A model generated the notes under the pieces. The model searched no databases, was not told the DNA's origin, and saw only the letters and a list, made by a program, of their open reading frames with translations. This document shows positions 7,724 through 16,340 of a stretch of 41,231 nt of DNA, one piece after another. The stretch is from Bordetella parapertussis (GTDB taxonomy: Bacteria; Pseudomonadota; Gammaproteobacteria; Burkholderiales; Burkholderiaceae_B), in assembly GCA_945872285.1 (NCBI GenBank), contig CAMBZR010000022.1:1-41231 (forward strand). The letters run 5' to 3'. The position numbers and the translations under genes are program-made. Each line of letters begins with the position of its first letter. Positions within the stretch are counted from its first letter, which is position 1.

Positions 7724-9847
7724 CTAACTGCGTAAAAAGTCTTCGCGTCCACGCATCCAACGCGCCAAATGACGCTCGACAATATGAGGTGCATTTTTTC
7801 TTAAATCTGTTGCGACTTCACGCGCGGCGACGACCAAGGCGCTATCGGTCGCGAGGTCGGCAAAACGTAGCAGTGTGACGCCGGATTGCCTTGAACCCAA
7901 TAACTCGCCCGGACCACGCAAATCAAGATCTCGTTGTGCGATTTCAAAACCATCCTGAGTCTCGTACATTGCACGTAAACGCTGGCGCGCCAAAATAGAT
8001 AACGGCGTTTGATATAGCAACACACAGGCCGACTTTGCAACGCCTCGTCCGACTCGACCGCGTAGCTGATGCAGTTGTGCCAAACCAAAACGCTCGGCGT
8101 GTTCAATGACCATCAACGAGGCGTTCGGCACATCGACACCGACTTCGATCACGGTCGTTGCAACCAGCACATCTATCTTTGCCTCACGAAACGCTTTCAT
8201 CACCTGCGCTTTTTCTGTTTGGTGTAATTGCCCGTGCACCAAGCCCACGCGACACTCAGGAAGCGCTTGGGTGAGCGCCAAATGCGTATCAACCGCAGTT
8301 TGAAGATCGAGCGTTTCGCTCTCTTGCACCAGCGGACACACCCAATACACTTGCTGACCGGTTGCACAGGCTTGTGCCACGTGGGCGACGACCTCGTCGC
8401 GCCGCGCACTTGAAATCAGTTTTGTGAGTACCGGCGTGCGCCCGGGCGGCAGCGTATCAATCGACGAGACCTCAAGATCGGCATAAAAAGTCATTGCCAG
8501 CGTGCGAGGAATCGGCGTGGCGCTCATGGTCAGTTGGTGCGGCACAAAATCATCTGAGGCCACAAACGCAGCGCCGGTCTGTGTGTCTTGCCCCTTACGG
8601 GATAACGACAAACGTTGTGCCACGCCAAAACGGTGCTGCTCATCGACGATGACCAACCCAAGGTCGAAAAACTCGACCGTGTCTTGTATCAACGCTTGCG
8701 TGCCCACGACCAGGCGGGCACGGCCACCAGAAATTGCTTCGTTGGCTAGTTTGCGGGCTTTGGGCGTAATGCTGCCTGTCAGCCAACACACCTCGATTCC
8801 CAACGGTTCACACCACATTTTTAATTTTTGGTAGTGTTGTTCGGCCAAAATCTCGGTGGGAGCCATCAAGGCGACCTGCACGCCCGCGTCGATGGCCTGC
8901 AACGCTGCGAGCGCCGCCACAACCGTTTTTCCGCTACCGACATCACCTTGCAATAAGCGATACATCGGAAACTCGCGCTGCAAATCGGCGCTGATCTCAC
9001 CCACTACTCTTGCTTGGGCGGACGTCAGACTGAAGGGCAGCGCCTTGAGCAGGCGCGCGCAAAGGCTTTCGGGCTTGCTGTTCAGTGTCAACTTTCGGGC
9101 AAGCAGACTGCGTCTGGCATCGCGCGCCGCCGCCAAAGACAACTGCTGCGCAAGCAACTCGTCAAACTTAATACGTAGCCAAGACGGATGCGTGTGCTCA
9201 ATCAGAGCCTGCGCATCCATGTCGGGCGTGGGTCCGTGCAGCGTGCAAATCGCCAGACTAAACGTCTGCAAACCTAGTTTTTTGACTAAGTCGGCTTCAA
9301 GCGTGTCGTTGAGTTCAGCTGAAGCGAGCGCCTGCAGGATGGCTTTACGCAGACTAGGTTGTGACAGGCCGTCGGTCGTCGGATAGACCGGCGTTAACGC
9401 TGCAGGCAGCGGTGAATCGGCCACCGTCACTTTGGGGTGAATGATTTCGTAGCCATGCAAGCCGCCTCGCACTTCGCCGCGTACTCGCCAGCGACGACCC
9501 ACTTGCATTTGCTGCTGTTGATTCGGATAAAAAGTCAGCCAGCGCAAACCGATCACGCCGCTTTCGTCTTGTAAAACCGCAGTCAATTGCCGGCGGGGTT
9601 GATAACTGGCCTCTGAGCGGATCACCACGCCTTGAATCTGCGCTGAGCGCCCCGGTCGCAGAACCGCAATCGGCATGATCTCGGTTTCGTCTTCGTAGCG
9701 AAGGGGCAAATGCAAGATCAAGTCTTGGGCGCTGCGCAAGCCAAGTTTTTCGAGCCTCTGTTTAGTCGTGCTAAGCGCTTTTGGCTGGGCCGGCGCCGCG
9801 ACCTTACGGGCAGTACGAGATGACACCTTGGTAGGATCCGAAGACAC
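7724..9847 (-). CDS. recG: ATP-dependent DNA helicase RecG
   Basis: RecG remodels stalled replication forks and branch-migrates Holliday junctions. The 707-residue protein has a wedge/OB region (about residues 55-150), Walker A GDVGSGKT (301-308), a DEQH box (402-405), the SATPIPRTLAMT motif III and a C-terminal helicase domain with QLRGRVGRG. The first 25 residues are a Ser/Thr/Lys/Ala-rich extension not seen in E. coli RecG. The gene lies 22 bases upstream of oxyR and 26 bases downstream of ridA. In E. coli recG closes the gmk-rpoZ-spoT-trmH operon; here it is about 18 kb from that cluster. Confidence 0.96.
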   Translation of the reverse strand: MSSDPTKVSSRTARKVAAPAQPKALSTTKQRLEKLGLRSAQDLILHLPLRYEDETEIMPIAVLRPGRSAQIQGVVIRSEASYQPRRQLTAVLQDESGVIGLRWLTFYPNQQQQMQVGRRWRVRGEVRGGLHGYEIIHPKVTVADSPLPAALTPVYPTTDGLSQPSLRKAILQALASAELNDTLEADLVKKLGLQTFSLAICTLHGPTPDMDAQALIEHTHPSWLRIKFDELLAQQLSLAAARDARRSLLARKLTLNSKPESLCARLLKALPFSLTSAQARVVGEISADLQREFPMYRLLQGDVGSGKTVVAALAALQAIDAGVQVALMAPTEILAEQHYQKLKMWCEPLGIEVCWLTGSITPKARKLANEAISGGRARLVVGTQALIQDTVEFFDLGLVIVDEQHRFGVAQRLSLSRKGQDTQTGAAFVASDDFVPHQLTMSATPIPRTLAMTFYADLEVSSIDTLPPGRTPVLTKLISSARRDEVVAHVAQACATGQQVYWVCPLVQESETLDLQTAVDTHLALTQALPECRVGLVHGQLHQTEKAQVMKAFREAKIDVLVATTVIEVGVDVPNASLMVIEHAERFGLAQLHQLRGRVGRGVAKSACVLLYQTPLSILARQRLRAMYETQDGFEIAQRDLDLRGPGELLGSRQSGVTLLRFADLATDSALVVAAREVATDLRKNAPHIVERHLARWMRGREDFLRS

Positions 9848-9873
9848 GCTGGCTGAACCGTTTGCGCGAGCCG

Positions 9874-10260
9874 TTAAATAACGATGATGGCCTCGATTTC
9901 AAACTGCGCACCCTTAGGCAGACTGGCAACACCCACGGTTGAACGTGCCGGAAAAGGCTCTGGAAGGAGTTCGGCCATGATGCTATTGGCAATCGCGAAC
10001 TGCCCCAAGTCAGTCAGAAACAAAGTGAGCTTAACGATGCTGTCCAGACGCCCTCCTGCGGCCTCAATCACCGCTTGCATATTGGCAAACGACTGACGCA
10101 CCTGCGCTTGGAAATCTTCTGAGACCATGATGCCCGTGGCAGGCATTAACCCGATCTGCCCAGATAAATACACGGTTCGCCCGGCCAGCGCGACAACCGC
10201 CTGCGAATACGGGCCAACAGCGGCGGGCGCAGCGTTGGTATGAATGATTGCTTTAGACAT
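9874..10260 (-). CDS. ridA: RidA family enamine/imine deaminase
   Basis: RidA hydrolyses reactive enamine/imine intermediates from PLP enzymes such as threonine dehydratase. The 128-residue protein has the family signatures AVGPYSQAV, YLSGQIGL and PARSTVGVASLPKGAQFEIEA; the Arg in PARST binds the substrate carboxylate. The ATG at 10260 is chosen over the one at 10269 because AAGGA lies 8 bases before it and directly abuts the upstream ATG. A perfect inverted repeat ends about 3 bases upstream of this ribosome binding site. It is the first gene of the minus-strand run through recG and oxyR. Confidence 0.92.
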   Translation of the reverse strand: MSKAIIHTNAAPAAVGPYSQAVVALAGRTVYLSGQIGLMPATGIMVSEDFQAQVRQSFANMQAVIEAAGGRLDSIVKLTLFLTDLGQFAIANSIMAELLPEPFPARSTVGVASLPKGAQFEIEAIIVI

Positions 10261-10276
10261 GGACGTCATCCTTTAA

Positions 10277-10308
10277 TTAACTATTGAAGTGTAACATTCA
10301 ATAGTTAA
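10277..10308. promoter_or_regulatory. Perfect 12-base inverted repeat between ntrC and ridA
   Basis: The arms TTAACTATTGAA and TTCAATAGTTAA are separated by GTGTAACA. On the minus strand it lies after the ntrC stop and ends just before the ridA ribosome binding site. The stem is AT-rich and no T-run follows, so an operator or an RNA element controlling ridA is at least as likely as a terminator of the ntrBC transcript. Confidence 0.6.
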
Positions 10309-10328
10309 AACATAAATGACGGGCGCAA

Positions 10329-11774
10329 CTAACTGTCAATGGCGTCCATTCCCAATTCTCTGAGCTTGCGGGTAATGGTGTTACGACCCATGCCTAAGCG
10401 GGCGGCGGCCTCAACGCGCCGACCTCGGCAGACCTCGAGCGAAGACTGCAGCAGTGCACGCTCAAACTGCCGAGTGAGCGCCGTCCAGACCTCGGGCTCT
10501 GAACGCGACAAACGCACATTTGCGTCAAGCGCCAGCAACTGCTGCCACGTTTGCCCAATGACGGGTGTGCTGTCGGGGCCAAGGCGAGTCAGTGCCTCTT
10601 TGGCCGCGCGAACTTCGGGGGGCAGGTCTCCCACTTCGACGACTTGCCCTGGTGCCATGACCGTAAGCCAATGACAAAAATTCTCGAGTTGGCGCACATT
10701 GCCGGGGTAGTCAAACTGCGACAGAGCAAATGACGCAGCCTCAGACAGGCGTTTAGCTGGCACGCCAACCGCGCGCGCCGAGACAGATAAAAAGTGCTTA
10801 GCTAATTCGGCTACGTCTTCGCGCCGCTCGCGCAGAGCGGGCAACCTTAACCGAATCACATTTAAACGGTGGTACAAGTCTTCGCGAAACTTACCCTCTT
10901 TTACCCGCTCTTCAAGAGGCTGATGGGTGGCCGCGACGATGCGCACATCGACCCTGACGGGTTGTGCACCACCCACACGATAAAAGGTACCTTCAGACAA
11001 CACACGTAACAATCTGGTTTGTAGTTCAAACGGCATATCGCCGATTTCATCTAAAAATAGAGTGCCTCCGCCCGCCTCTTCAAACCGCCCACGACGCAAG
11101 GCATTGGCGCCGGTAAACGCGCCACGCTCGTGACCAAACAATTCTGCTTCGAGTAGATCACGCGGAATGGCTGCTGTATTCAGCGCAACAAAGGGCCCTT
11201 TTGACCGCACGCCGTGGCTATGTAATGCCCTAGCCACCAACTCTTTACCCGTACCGGATTCGCCAGTGATTAACACTGTGACGTTAGATTGTGCCAAGCG
11301 CCCGATCGCCCGAAACACCTCTTGCATCGCAACCGAGGCGGATTGTGCCAACATACCCTTATCGCTGGCCTGAGCAGAGCTTGGCAGCGCCTGCGCTGCA
11401 AGCTCTTCGGCCGAGGGCTCTTGCATGGCACGTGAAATTAACGCCACCGCTTCGTTGATATCAAAGGGCTTAGCGAGGTAATCAAACGCGCCGCCTTGAA
11501 AGGCCGAAACCGTGCTGTCAAGATCGCTATAGGCGGTCATGATGATGACCGGCAAGGTCGGGTATTTTTCTTTGACCTCGGCCAATAAAGCCAAGCCATC
11601 TGTGCCGGGCATTCGGATATCGGACACCAGCGCCGAGGGTGAATCAAGCTTAAGTGCTGCCGAAACCTCGGCGGCATTCACAAAGCTTTTTGTCGGTATG
11701 TTTGCACGGCTAAGGGCCTTTTCAAGCACCCAGCGAATAGCTTGATCATCATCCACGATCCAGACGGGTTTCAT
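10329..11774 (-). CDS. ntrC: Nitrogen regulation response regulator NtrC (GlnG)
   Basis: A sigma-54-dependent activator of 481 residues. It has a receiver domain with phospho-acceptor Asp52 (VSDIRMPG), an AAA+ domain with Walker A GESGTGKE (171-178), the sigma-54 contact loop GAFTGA (218-223) and [11 protein letters not shown] as Walker B, and a C-terminal Fis-type helix-turn-helix ([20 protein letters not shown]). When phosphorylated by NtrB under nitrogen limitation it activates glnA and other nitrogen genes. The ATG overlaps the ntrB stop by one base (TAATG), so translation is coupled. Confidence 0.96.
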   Translation of the reverse strand: MKPVWIVDDDQAIRWVLEKALSRANIPTKSFVNAAEVSAALKLDSPSALVSDIRMPGTDGLALLAEVKEKYPTLPVIIMTAYSDLDSTVSAFQGGAFDYLAKPFDINEAVALISRAMQEPSAEELAAQALPSSAQASDKGMLAQSASVAMQEVFRAIGRLAQSNVTVLITGESGTGKELVARALHSHGVRSKGPFVALNTAAIPRDLLEAELFGHERGAFTGANALRRGRFEEAGGGTLFLDEIGDMPFELQTRLLRVLSEGTFYRVGGAQPVRVDVRIVAATHQPLEERVKEGKFREDLYHRLNVIRLRLPALRERREDVAELAKHFLSVSARAVGVPAKRLSEAASFALSQFDYPGNVRQLENFCHWLTVMAPGQVVEVGDLPPEVRAAKEALTRLGPDSTPVIGQTWQQLLALDANVRLSRSEPEVWTALTRQFERALLQSSLEVCRGRRVEAAARLGMGRNTITRKLRELGMDAIDS

Positions 11775-12844
11775 TAAAGCGACTCCATAGGTAATTGCAA
11801 ACGAAACTCGGTGTGACCGGGTTGCGAGTCGAACTCAATAACGCCACCGTGTTGATGCGCGAAGTCTTGCGCCAAACTCAAACCGAGTCCGGTCCCCCCC
11901 TCGCGCCCTGTGACCAGCGGATGAAAAATACGTTCACGTAAGGCCTCGGGCACACCGGGACCGTTGTCAGTCACCGTGACGACCGCCGTCATGCGATGTT
12001 GCTTATGGCGCAGCAGCATCTGACGTGCGATCCGCGTCTTAAGCGTGATATGCGGTGACGGTGTGCCCGCAGATCCCGTCAGTATCTGCGCAGCATTACG
12101 AACGATATTTAAGAGCGCCTGCATGACGCGCGCCGGGTCGGCCCGAAACTCGGGCATCGAGGCGTCGTAGTCGCGCAAAAGCACAACCTCACGAAATTCG
12201 GCTCTGACTAACGCACAGACACGCTCGCAAATCTCGTGAATATTTACAGCCTGCCACTGCACCGGCATACGCTGCGGCGCAGCGAGTCGGTCAACCAAGG
12301 CTTGCAGGCGATCGGCCTCAGAAATAATCACACTGGTATATTCGCGCAGCGCCGGATCAGGCAGCTCTGATTCAAGCAACTGTGCCGCCCCACGCAAGCC
12401 GCCCAAGGGATTTTTGACTTCGTGCGCCAAATTGCGCAGAAGTTCGTGCTGTGTATCGATCTCGTCAACCAGACGTATGCTGCGATCGACCAAGACGCGC
12501 TGTTCAAGATCTTTGACTTCAATGAGCGCTGCCCAACGCTGCGCAGACAGCGCAATCGACGTCACGCTCACCTCGACGGTGTCTGCGCCTCGGCGCGTGC
12601 GTGCGAACTGCCTACAGTCGGCAACCTCGCCCGAGCAAGCTTGCCGCATCGAGTGTTCAAGCGCAGAATCGCGATCAAACAAAAAGGCGGCCGGCTGCCC
12701 CAAGAGGCTACGCCGAGACCGCCCAAACATAGCTTCTGCTGCCGCATTTGCCTCGACGACTTCACCAGACGCGTTCAATAAAAGAACTGTGGTGGCAAGC
12801 AGATCGAAGGCTTCAGCGGAGTACATGGTATTCGGGTCACACAA
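11774..12844 (-). CDS. ntrB: Nitrogen regulation sensor histidine kinase NtrB (GlnL)
   Basis: A cytoplasmic kinase/phosphatase of about 356 residues without membrane segments, as expected for NtrB. It has a PAS domain (about 10-110), the phospho-acceptor His141 in LAHEVKNPLGG, an N box NIVRNAAQ, and ATP-lid motifs DNGPGVP and GGTGLGLSLA. It responds to PII protein and 2-oxoglutarate and phosphorylates NtrC. The start is uncertain: TTG at 12844 has GGAG seven bases upstream, while the ATG at 12826 has no clear ribosome binding site. It lies 27 bases downstream of glnA in the classical glnA-ntrB-ntrC order. Confidence 0.94.
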   Translation of the reverse strand: MCDPNTMYSAEAFDLLATTVLLLNASGEVVEANAAAEAMFGRSRRSLLGQPAAFLFDRDSALEHSMRQACSGEVADCRQFARTRRGADTVEVSVTSIALSAQRWAALIEVKDLEQRVLVDRSIRLVDEIDTQHELLRNLAHEVKNPLGGLRGAAQLLESELPDPALREYTSVIISEADRLQALVDRLAAPQRMPVQWQAVNIHEICERVCALVRAEFREVVLLRDYDASMPEFRADPARVMQALLNIVRNAAQILTGSAGTPSPHITLKTRIARQMLLRHKQHRMTAVVTVTDNGPGVPEALRERIFHPLVTGREGGTGLGLSLAQDFAHQHGGVIEFDSQPGHTEFRLQLPMESL

Positions 12845-12870
12845 GACCCGACTCCAGGGTTAAACAGCAA

Positions 12871-12885
12871 ATTACAGGCTGTAAT
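12871..12885. terminator. Palindrome across the glnA stop codon, possible attenuator
   Basis: ATTACAG-G-CTGTAAT is a perfect palindrome that includes the glnA TAA. As minus-strand RNA it can fold as a 6-base stem with a 3-base loop, followed by TTTGCTGTTT. It could lower read-through from glnA into ntrBC. The stem is short, so this is tentative. Confidence 0.3.
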
Positions 12886-14284
12886 ACATGTCGAATTCGA
12901 CGGGATGGGTCGTCATACGCAAGCGATTGACTTCTTGCATTTTCAGATCCACGTAGGCATCGAGCATTGAATGACTAAACACCCCGCCTCGTGTCAAGAA
13001 CTCGCGGTCTTTGTTGAGTTCTTCGAGCGCTTGCTCAAGTGAACTACAAACCGTTGGGATCTTTGCATCTTCTTCGGGTGGCAAATCGTACAGATTTTTG
13101 TCTGCGGGATCGCCTGGGTGAATCTTGTTTTGCACGCCATCCAGACCCGCCATCATCAAGGCCGAGAAGCACAAGTATGGGTTCGCAAGTGGATCGGGGA
13201 AACGTGTTTCGATACGACGGCCTTTTGGATTGGCGACGTAAGGAATACGAATCGAGGCTGAACGATTGCGTGCTGAATAAGCAAGCTTCACAGGTGCTTC
13301 ATAGTGCGGAACCAAACGCTTGTAAGAGTTTGTGCCAGGATTGGTAATCGCATTGAGCGCGCGAGCGTGCTTGATGACGCCACCGATGTAATAGAGCGCG
13401 AATTCAGACAAACCAGCGTAGCCATTACCCGAAAACAGGTTTTGACCGTCTTTCCAGATTGACTGGTGAACGTGCATGCCTGAACCGTTGTCACCGACAA
13501 CCGGCTTTGGCAAGAATGTTGCCGTTTTGCCATAAGCGTGTGCGACGTTGTGCACGGTGTACTTGAGGATTTGATTCCAGTCGGCGCGTGTCACCAAGGT
13601 GCTGAACCTTGTACCGATTTCCATCTGACCGGCACCAGCCACTTCGTGGTGATGCACTTCGACAGGGATGCCTGCTTCTTCAAGCAACAAGCACATCTCT
13701 GACCGCATGTCTTGCATCGAGTCGACCGGAGGCACTGGGAAGTAACCGCCCTTGACGCGTGGGCGATGAGCCATGTTGCCGCCCTCTGAGTCAATGCCAG
13801 TCGACCATGAGGCTTCGTCAGACTTGATCTTGACGTGGCAGCCGGACATATCATCGCCCCAGGTTACTCCGTCGAAAACAAAAAACTCTGGCTCAGGACC
13901 AAAAAAGGCGGTGTCGCCCAAGCCACTTGCCTTCAGGTAGGCTTCAGCGCGTTTGGCCAGCGAACGTGGATCACGATCGTAGCCCTTCATGTCTGAGGGC
14001 TCGACCACATCGCAGGTCAGAATCATTGTTGATTCTTCGCGAAACGGGTCCATGTGAGCGGTATTTGGATCGGGAATCAGGAGCATATCCGAGGCTTCAA
14101 TGCCTTTCCAGCCAGCGATTGACGAACCGTCAAACGCGTGACCTTCGGTAAACTTTTCGGTGTTCATCTGGCTGACAGGAACCGAAACGTGTTGCTCTTT
14201 GCCCATGGTGTCCGTAAAACGAAAGTCGACAAACTTGACTTCGTCTTCGGCAATCTTCTTCAGAACATCTTGAGAGGTGCTCAT
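12872..14284 (-). CDS. glnA: Glutamine synthetase type I
   Basis: A dodecameric cytoplasmic enzyme that makes glutamine from glutamate, ammonia and ATP. At 470 residues it is the normal GSI-beta length. Signatures include FDGSSIAGW near the N-terminus, the EPEFFVFD active-site segment (131-138), the ATP-binding stretch [14 protein letters not shown] (260-273) and the adenylylation site NLYDLPP with Tyr399, so activity is likely tuned by GlnE. The ATG at 14284 has GGAG six bases upstream. Transcription is probably from a sigma-54 promoter at about 14353-14367 with NtrC boxes upstream. Confidence 0.98.
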   Translation of the reverse strand: MSTSQDVLKKIAEDEVKFVDFRFTDTMGKEQHVSVPVSQMNTEKFTEGHAFDGSSIAGWKGIEASDMLLIPDPNTAHMDPFREESTMILTCDVVEPSDMKGYDRDPRSLAKRAEAYLKASGLGDTAFFGPEPEFFVFDGVTWGDDMSGCHVKIKSDEASWSTGIDSEGGNMAHRPRVKGGYFPVPPVDSMQDMRSEMCLLLEEAGIPVEVHHHEVAGAGQMEIGTRFSTLVTRADWNQILKYTVHNVAHAYGKTATFLPKPVVGDNGSGMHVHQSIWKDGQNLFSGNGYAGLSEFALYYIGGVIKHARALNAITNPGTNSYKRLVPHYEAPVKLAYSARNRSASIRIPYVANPKGRRIETRFPDPLANPYLCFSALMMAGLDGVQNKIHPGDPADKNLYDLPPEEDAKIPTVCSSLEQALEELNKDREFLTRGGVFSHSMLDAYVDLKMQEVNRLRMTTHPVEFDMYYSL

Positions 14285-14352
14285 ACTGACTCCGGAAAGG
14301 TGAAAATGATGACTAATTAATAATTGTTGCGAGATAACTTATCAGTTTCGAA

Positions 14353-14367
14353 GCAACATTCATGCCA
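14353..14367 (-). promoter_or_regulatory. Sigma-54 promoter of glnA
   Basis: Read on the minus strand the sequence is TGGCAT-N5-TTGC, matching the -24/-12 consensus TGGCAC-N5-TTGC with the essential GG and GC exactly 10 bases apart. It predicts a start near 14341 and a leader of roughly 55 bases. NtrC-type boxes lie upstream at typical enhancer distance. Confidence 0.85.
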
Positions 14368-14406
14368 GACATTTTTAACTGAAATGCCCAAAAAAGTGCG
14401 GGTATT

Positions 14407-14423
14407 TGCACTATAAAAGTGCA
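14407..14423. promoter_or_regulatory. NtrC-binding site 1 (glnA-proximal, perfect dyad)
   Basis: TGCACT-ATAAA-AGTGCA is a perfect dyad with the NtrC consensus layout TGCACC-N5-GGTGCA. Its centre (14415) lies about 74 bases upstream of the predicted glnA transcription start. Confidence 0.85.
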
Positions 14424-14437
14424 TTTGTACAAAAATA

Positions 14438-14454
14438 TGCACCAGAATAGTGAT
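14438..14454. promoter_or_regulatory. NtrC-binding site 2
   Basis: TGCACC-AGAAT-AGTGAT has one perfect half-site and one degenerate half-site. Its centre is 31 bases from site 1, about three helical turns, so the sites face the same side of the DNA. Confidence 0.7.
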
Positions 14455-14457
14455 ATT

Positions 14458-14474
14458 TGCACCCCAGTAGTGAT
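14458..14474. promoter_or_regulatory. NtrC-binding site 3
   Basis: TGCACC-CCAGT-AGTGAT has one perfect half-site. Its centre is 20 bases from site 2, about two helical turns. It ends two bases from the hemW stop codon, so the array fills the whole intergenic end. Confidence 0.65.
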
Positions 14475-14475
14475 T

Positions 14476-15696
14476 TTACAAGAATATTGCCTGCAATTCA
14501 TTCAGAAACCGCCAACCGAGCTCGGTTGCCTGCAGACGCATCGGGTTCTCAAGCAACAAACCGCGCTTGGTCGCCAGAAGCAAGGCTTTATTCATCGACG
14601 CGAGGGGTACCCCACAGCGCTCAGTGTACAGCGAGGCGCCAACACCTTGCTTAAGCCGTAAGGCGTTGAGCATGAACTCAAAGGCAAGCTCGGAGGTGGC
14701 GAGTTGACGCCGCTCGGTGACGTGCGAACCGTTGCGAGCCAGCGCAGACTGCATCCAGCTGACGGGATTGCGCTGGCGGGCCTGGCGTTCGATGCGGTCA
14801 TGAAAAGAAATCTTGCCGTGCGCGCCCGGTCCGATTCCTAAGTAGTCGCCAAACTCCCAGTAGTTCATGTTGTGCCGCGCGCGCGCGGCAGGCTTAGAAA
14901 AGGCCGACACCTCGTAGCGCTCAAGACCCGAGGCCTGCGCCAGCGTGACGATCAACTCCTGCATGTCGAAGGCAAGTTCGTCGTCTGGCACAGCGGGCGG
15001 ATACTTGGCAAACACCGTGTTTGGCTCGAAGGTGAGTTGATACATCGACAAGTGTTCGGTCCCAAAACTCAAGGCCTCGCGTGCGTCTTGCTCGCACTGC
15101 GCAAGCGTCTGTCCGGGCAAGGCAAACATCAGATCGAGGTTGACGCGCGGCACTGCGCGTTGCGCCATGACGATTGCCGCGCGCGCTTGGGCAGCGTCGT
15201 GCACCCGCCCCAAAGCCTGCAGTTTGTCATCAGCAAACGACTGAATCCCCAGCGAAATACGATTCACACCGCTCGCCGCATAGGCCATAAACCGCTCTGC
15301 CTCCGCCGTGCCTGGATTAGCCTCAAGAGTCACTTCGGCATCGGGCCAAAGATTTAAATGCGAGCGCAACAAGGCCATCAGACGTTCGACACCTGCAGCA
15401 CTGAGTAAGCTAGGCGTGCCTCCGCCAATAAACACGGTATGCACCTGTCGCCCCCAGATGTCGGGCAGAGCTTGCTCAAGATCTGCCTGCAAGGCATCCA
15501 GGTAACGCGCCTCGGGCAAGACCGCAGGTTGCTCGTGAGAATTAAAATCACAATACGGACACTTACGCACGCACCAAGGCACGTGCACATACACCGACAG
15601 AGGCGGCAAGGTACTGAGCCGAGGTCGATCGGCAATATCAGTCAGCGAACCAGTCTTGGCCTGCTGCGCACTCAGGATCGGGATGACACGACTCAT
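14476..15696 (-). CDS. hemW: Radical-SAM heme chaperone HemW
   Basis: A 406-residue protein of the HemN-like radical SAM family. The cluster motif is CVRKCPYCDF (Cys42, Cys46, Cys49), which has the CxxxCxxCxF pattern of HemW. GGGTPS (91-96), GVNRISLGIQSF and NMNYWEFGDYLGIGPGAHG follow. HemW proteins bind heme and deliver it to respiratory enzymes, and true HemN activity is usually lacking. The ATG overlaps the rdgB stop by four bases (ATGA), so the pair is translationally coupled. Confidence 0.94.
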   Translation of the reverse strand: MSRVIPILSAQQAKTGSLTDIADRPRLSTLPPLSVYVHVPWCVRKCPYCDFNSHEQPAVLPEARYLDALQADLEQALPDIWGRQVHTVFIGGGTPSLLSAAGVERLMALLRSHLNLWPDAEVTLEANPGTAEAERFMAYAASGVNRISLGIQSFADDKLQALGRVHDAAQARAAIVMAQRAVPRVNLDLMFALPGQTLAQCEQDAREALSFGTEHLSMYQLTFEPNTVFAKYPPAVPDDELAFDMQELIVTLAQASGLERYEVSAFSKPAARARHNMNYWEFGDYLGIGPGAHGKISFHDRIERQARQRNPVSWMQSALARNGSHVTERRQLATSELAFEFMLNALRLKQGVGASLYTERCGVPLASMNKALLLATKRGLLLENPMRLQATELGWRFLNELQAIFL

Positions 15697-16340
15697 GGGC
15701 CAAGTGCCGCTGGCGCGACAAGCCCATGCGTCGCTAACTGCCCCAACAATTGCTGCAATGCTTGCCCGCGATGACTGATTTTGTTTTTTAGCGTGGGATC
15801 GAGCTGCGCCACCGTGCAGCCCTGCTCGGGCAAATAAAAATAGGGGTCATAACCAAACCCGTGTCTGCCTTGCGGCTGATCAACAATCTCGCCGAACCAA
15901 TTCGCCTGAGCAATCAGCGGCTGAGGATCGTCGTGGCGGGTCACCAGCACGAGCACTGCAACGTACCAGGCTCGCCGGTTGCTCTGCCCTAGCAACGCAC
16001 GCAGCAATTTTTGGTTGTTTGCTGCATCACTGCGCGAGCCGTGCTCAGCTTCAGCATACCGAGCAGAATGGATGCCGGGCGCTGCATTGAGCGCAGCGAC
16101 GCACAGGCCAGAATCATCAGCCAAGGCCGGCAGGCCTGACAACAGGCTGGCATGGCGCGCCTTGGCGAGCGCGTTCTCAAGAAAGGTAGGATAAGGTTCG
16201 GGCGCGTCTGGGATATTCAGCGTGCCTTGCGCAATCAGTCTGATGCCAAGCGGGCCAAGCAACGCGTCAAATTCACGCAGTTTTCCGACGTTGCCAGACG
16301 CCAAAACCACTGACGTCAATGAAAAAGGTGCTGGGGTCAT
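15693..16340 (-). CDS. rdgB: XTP/dITP pyrophosphatase (Ham1/RdgB)
   Basis: The enzyme removes non-canonical purine triphosphates (XTP, dITP) from the nucleotide pool. The 215-residue protein carries the substrate loop LASGNVGKLREF (Ser15 to Lys20), the catalytic ALADDSGLCV (Asp75/Asp76 region), GFGYDPYFYLPEQG and the C-terminal ISHRGQAL. Its start overlaps the stop of the LysR gene upstream (ATGA), and its stop overlaps the hemW start in the same way. Confidence 0.95.
   Translation of the reverse strand: MTPAPFSLTSVVLASGNVGKLREFDALLGPLGIRLIAQGTLNIPDAPEPYPTFLENALAKARHASLLSGLPALADDSGLCVAALNAAPGIHSARYAEAEHGSRSDAANNQKLLRALLGQSNRRAWYVAVLVLVTRHDDPQPLIAQANWFGEIVDQPQGRHGFGYDPYFYLPEQGCTVAQLDPTLKNKISHRGQALQQLLGQLATHGLVAPAALGP

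Noticed and set aside
8856..9386. 176-codon plus-strand frame opposite recG
   Set aside because: Mirror frame of the recG coding sequence; Cys- and Ser-rich composition typical of antisense shadows.
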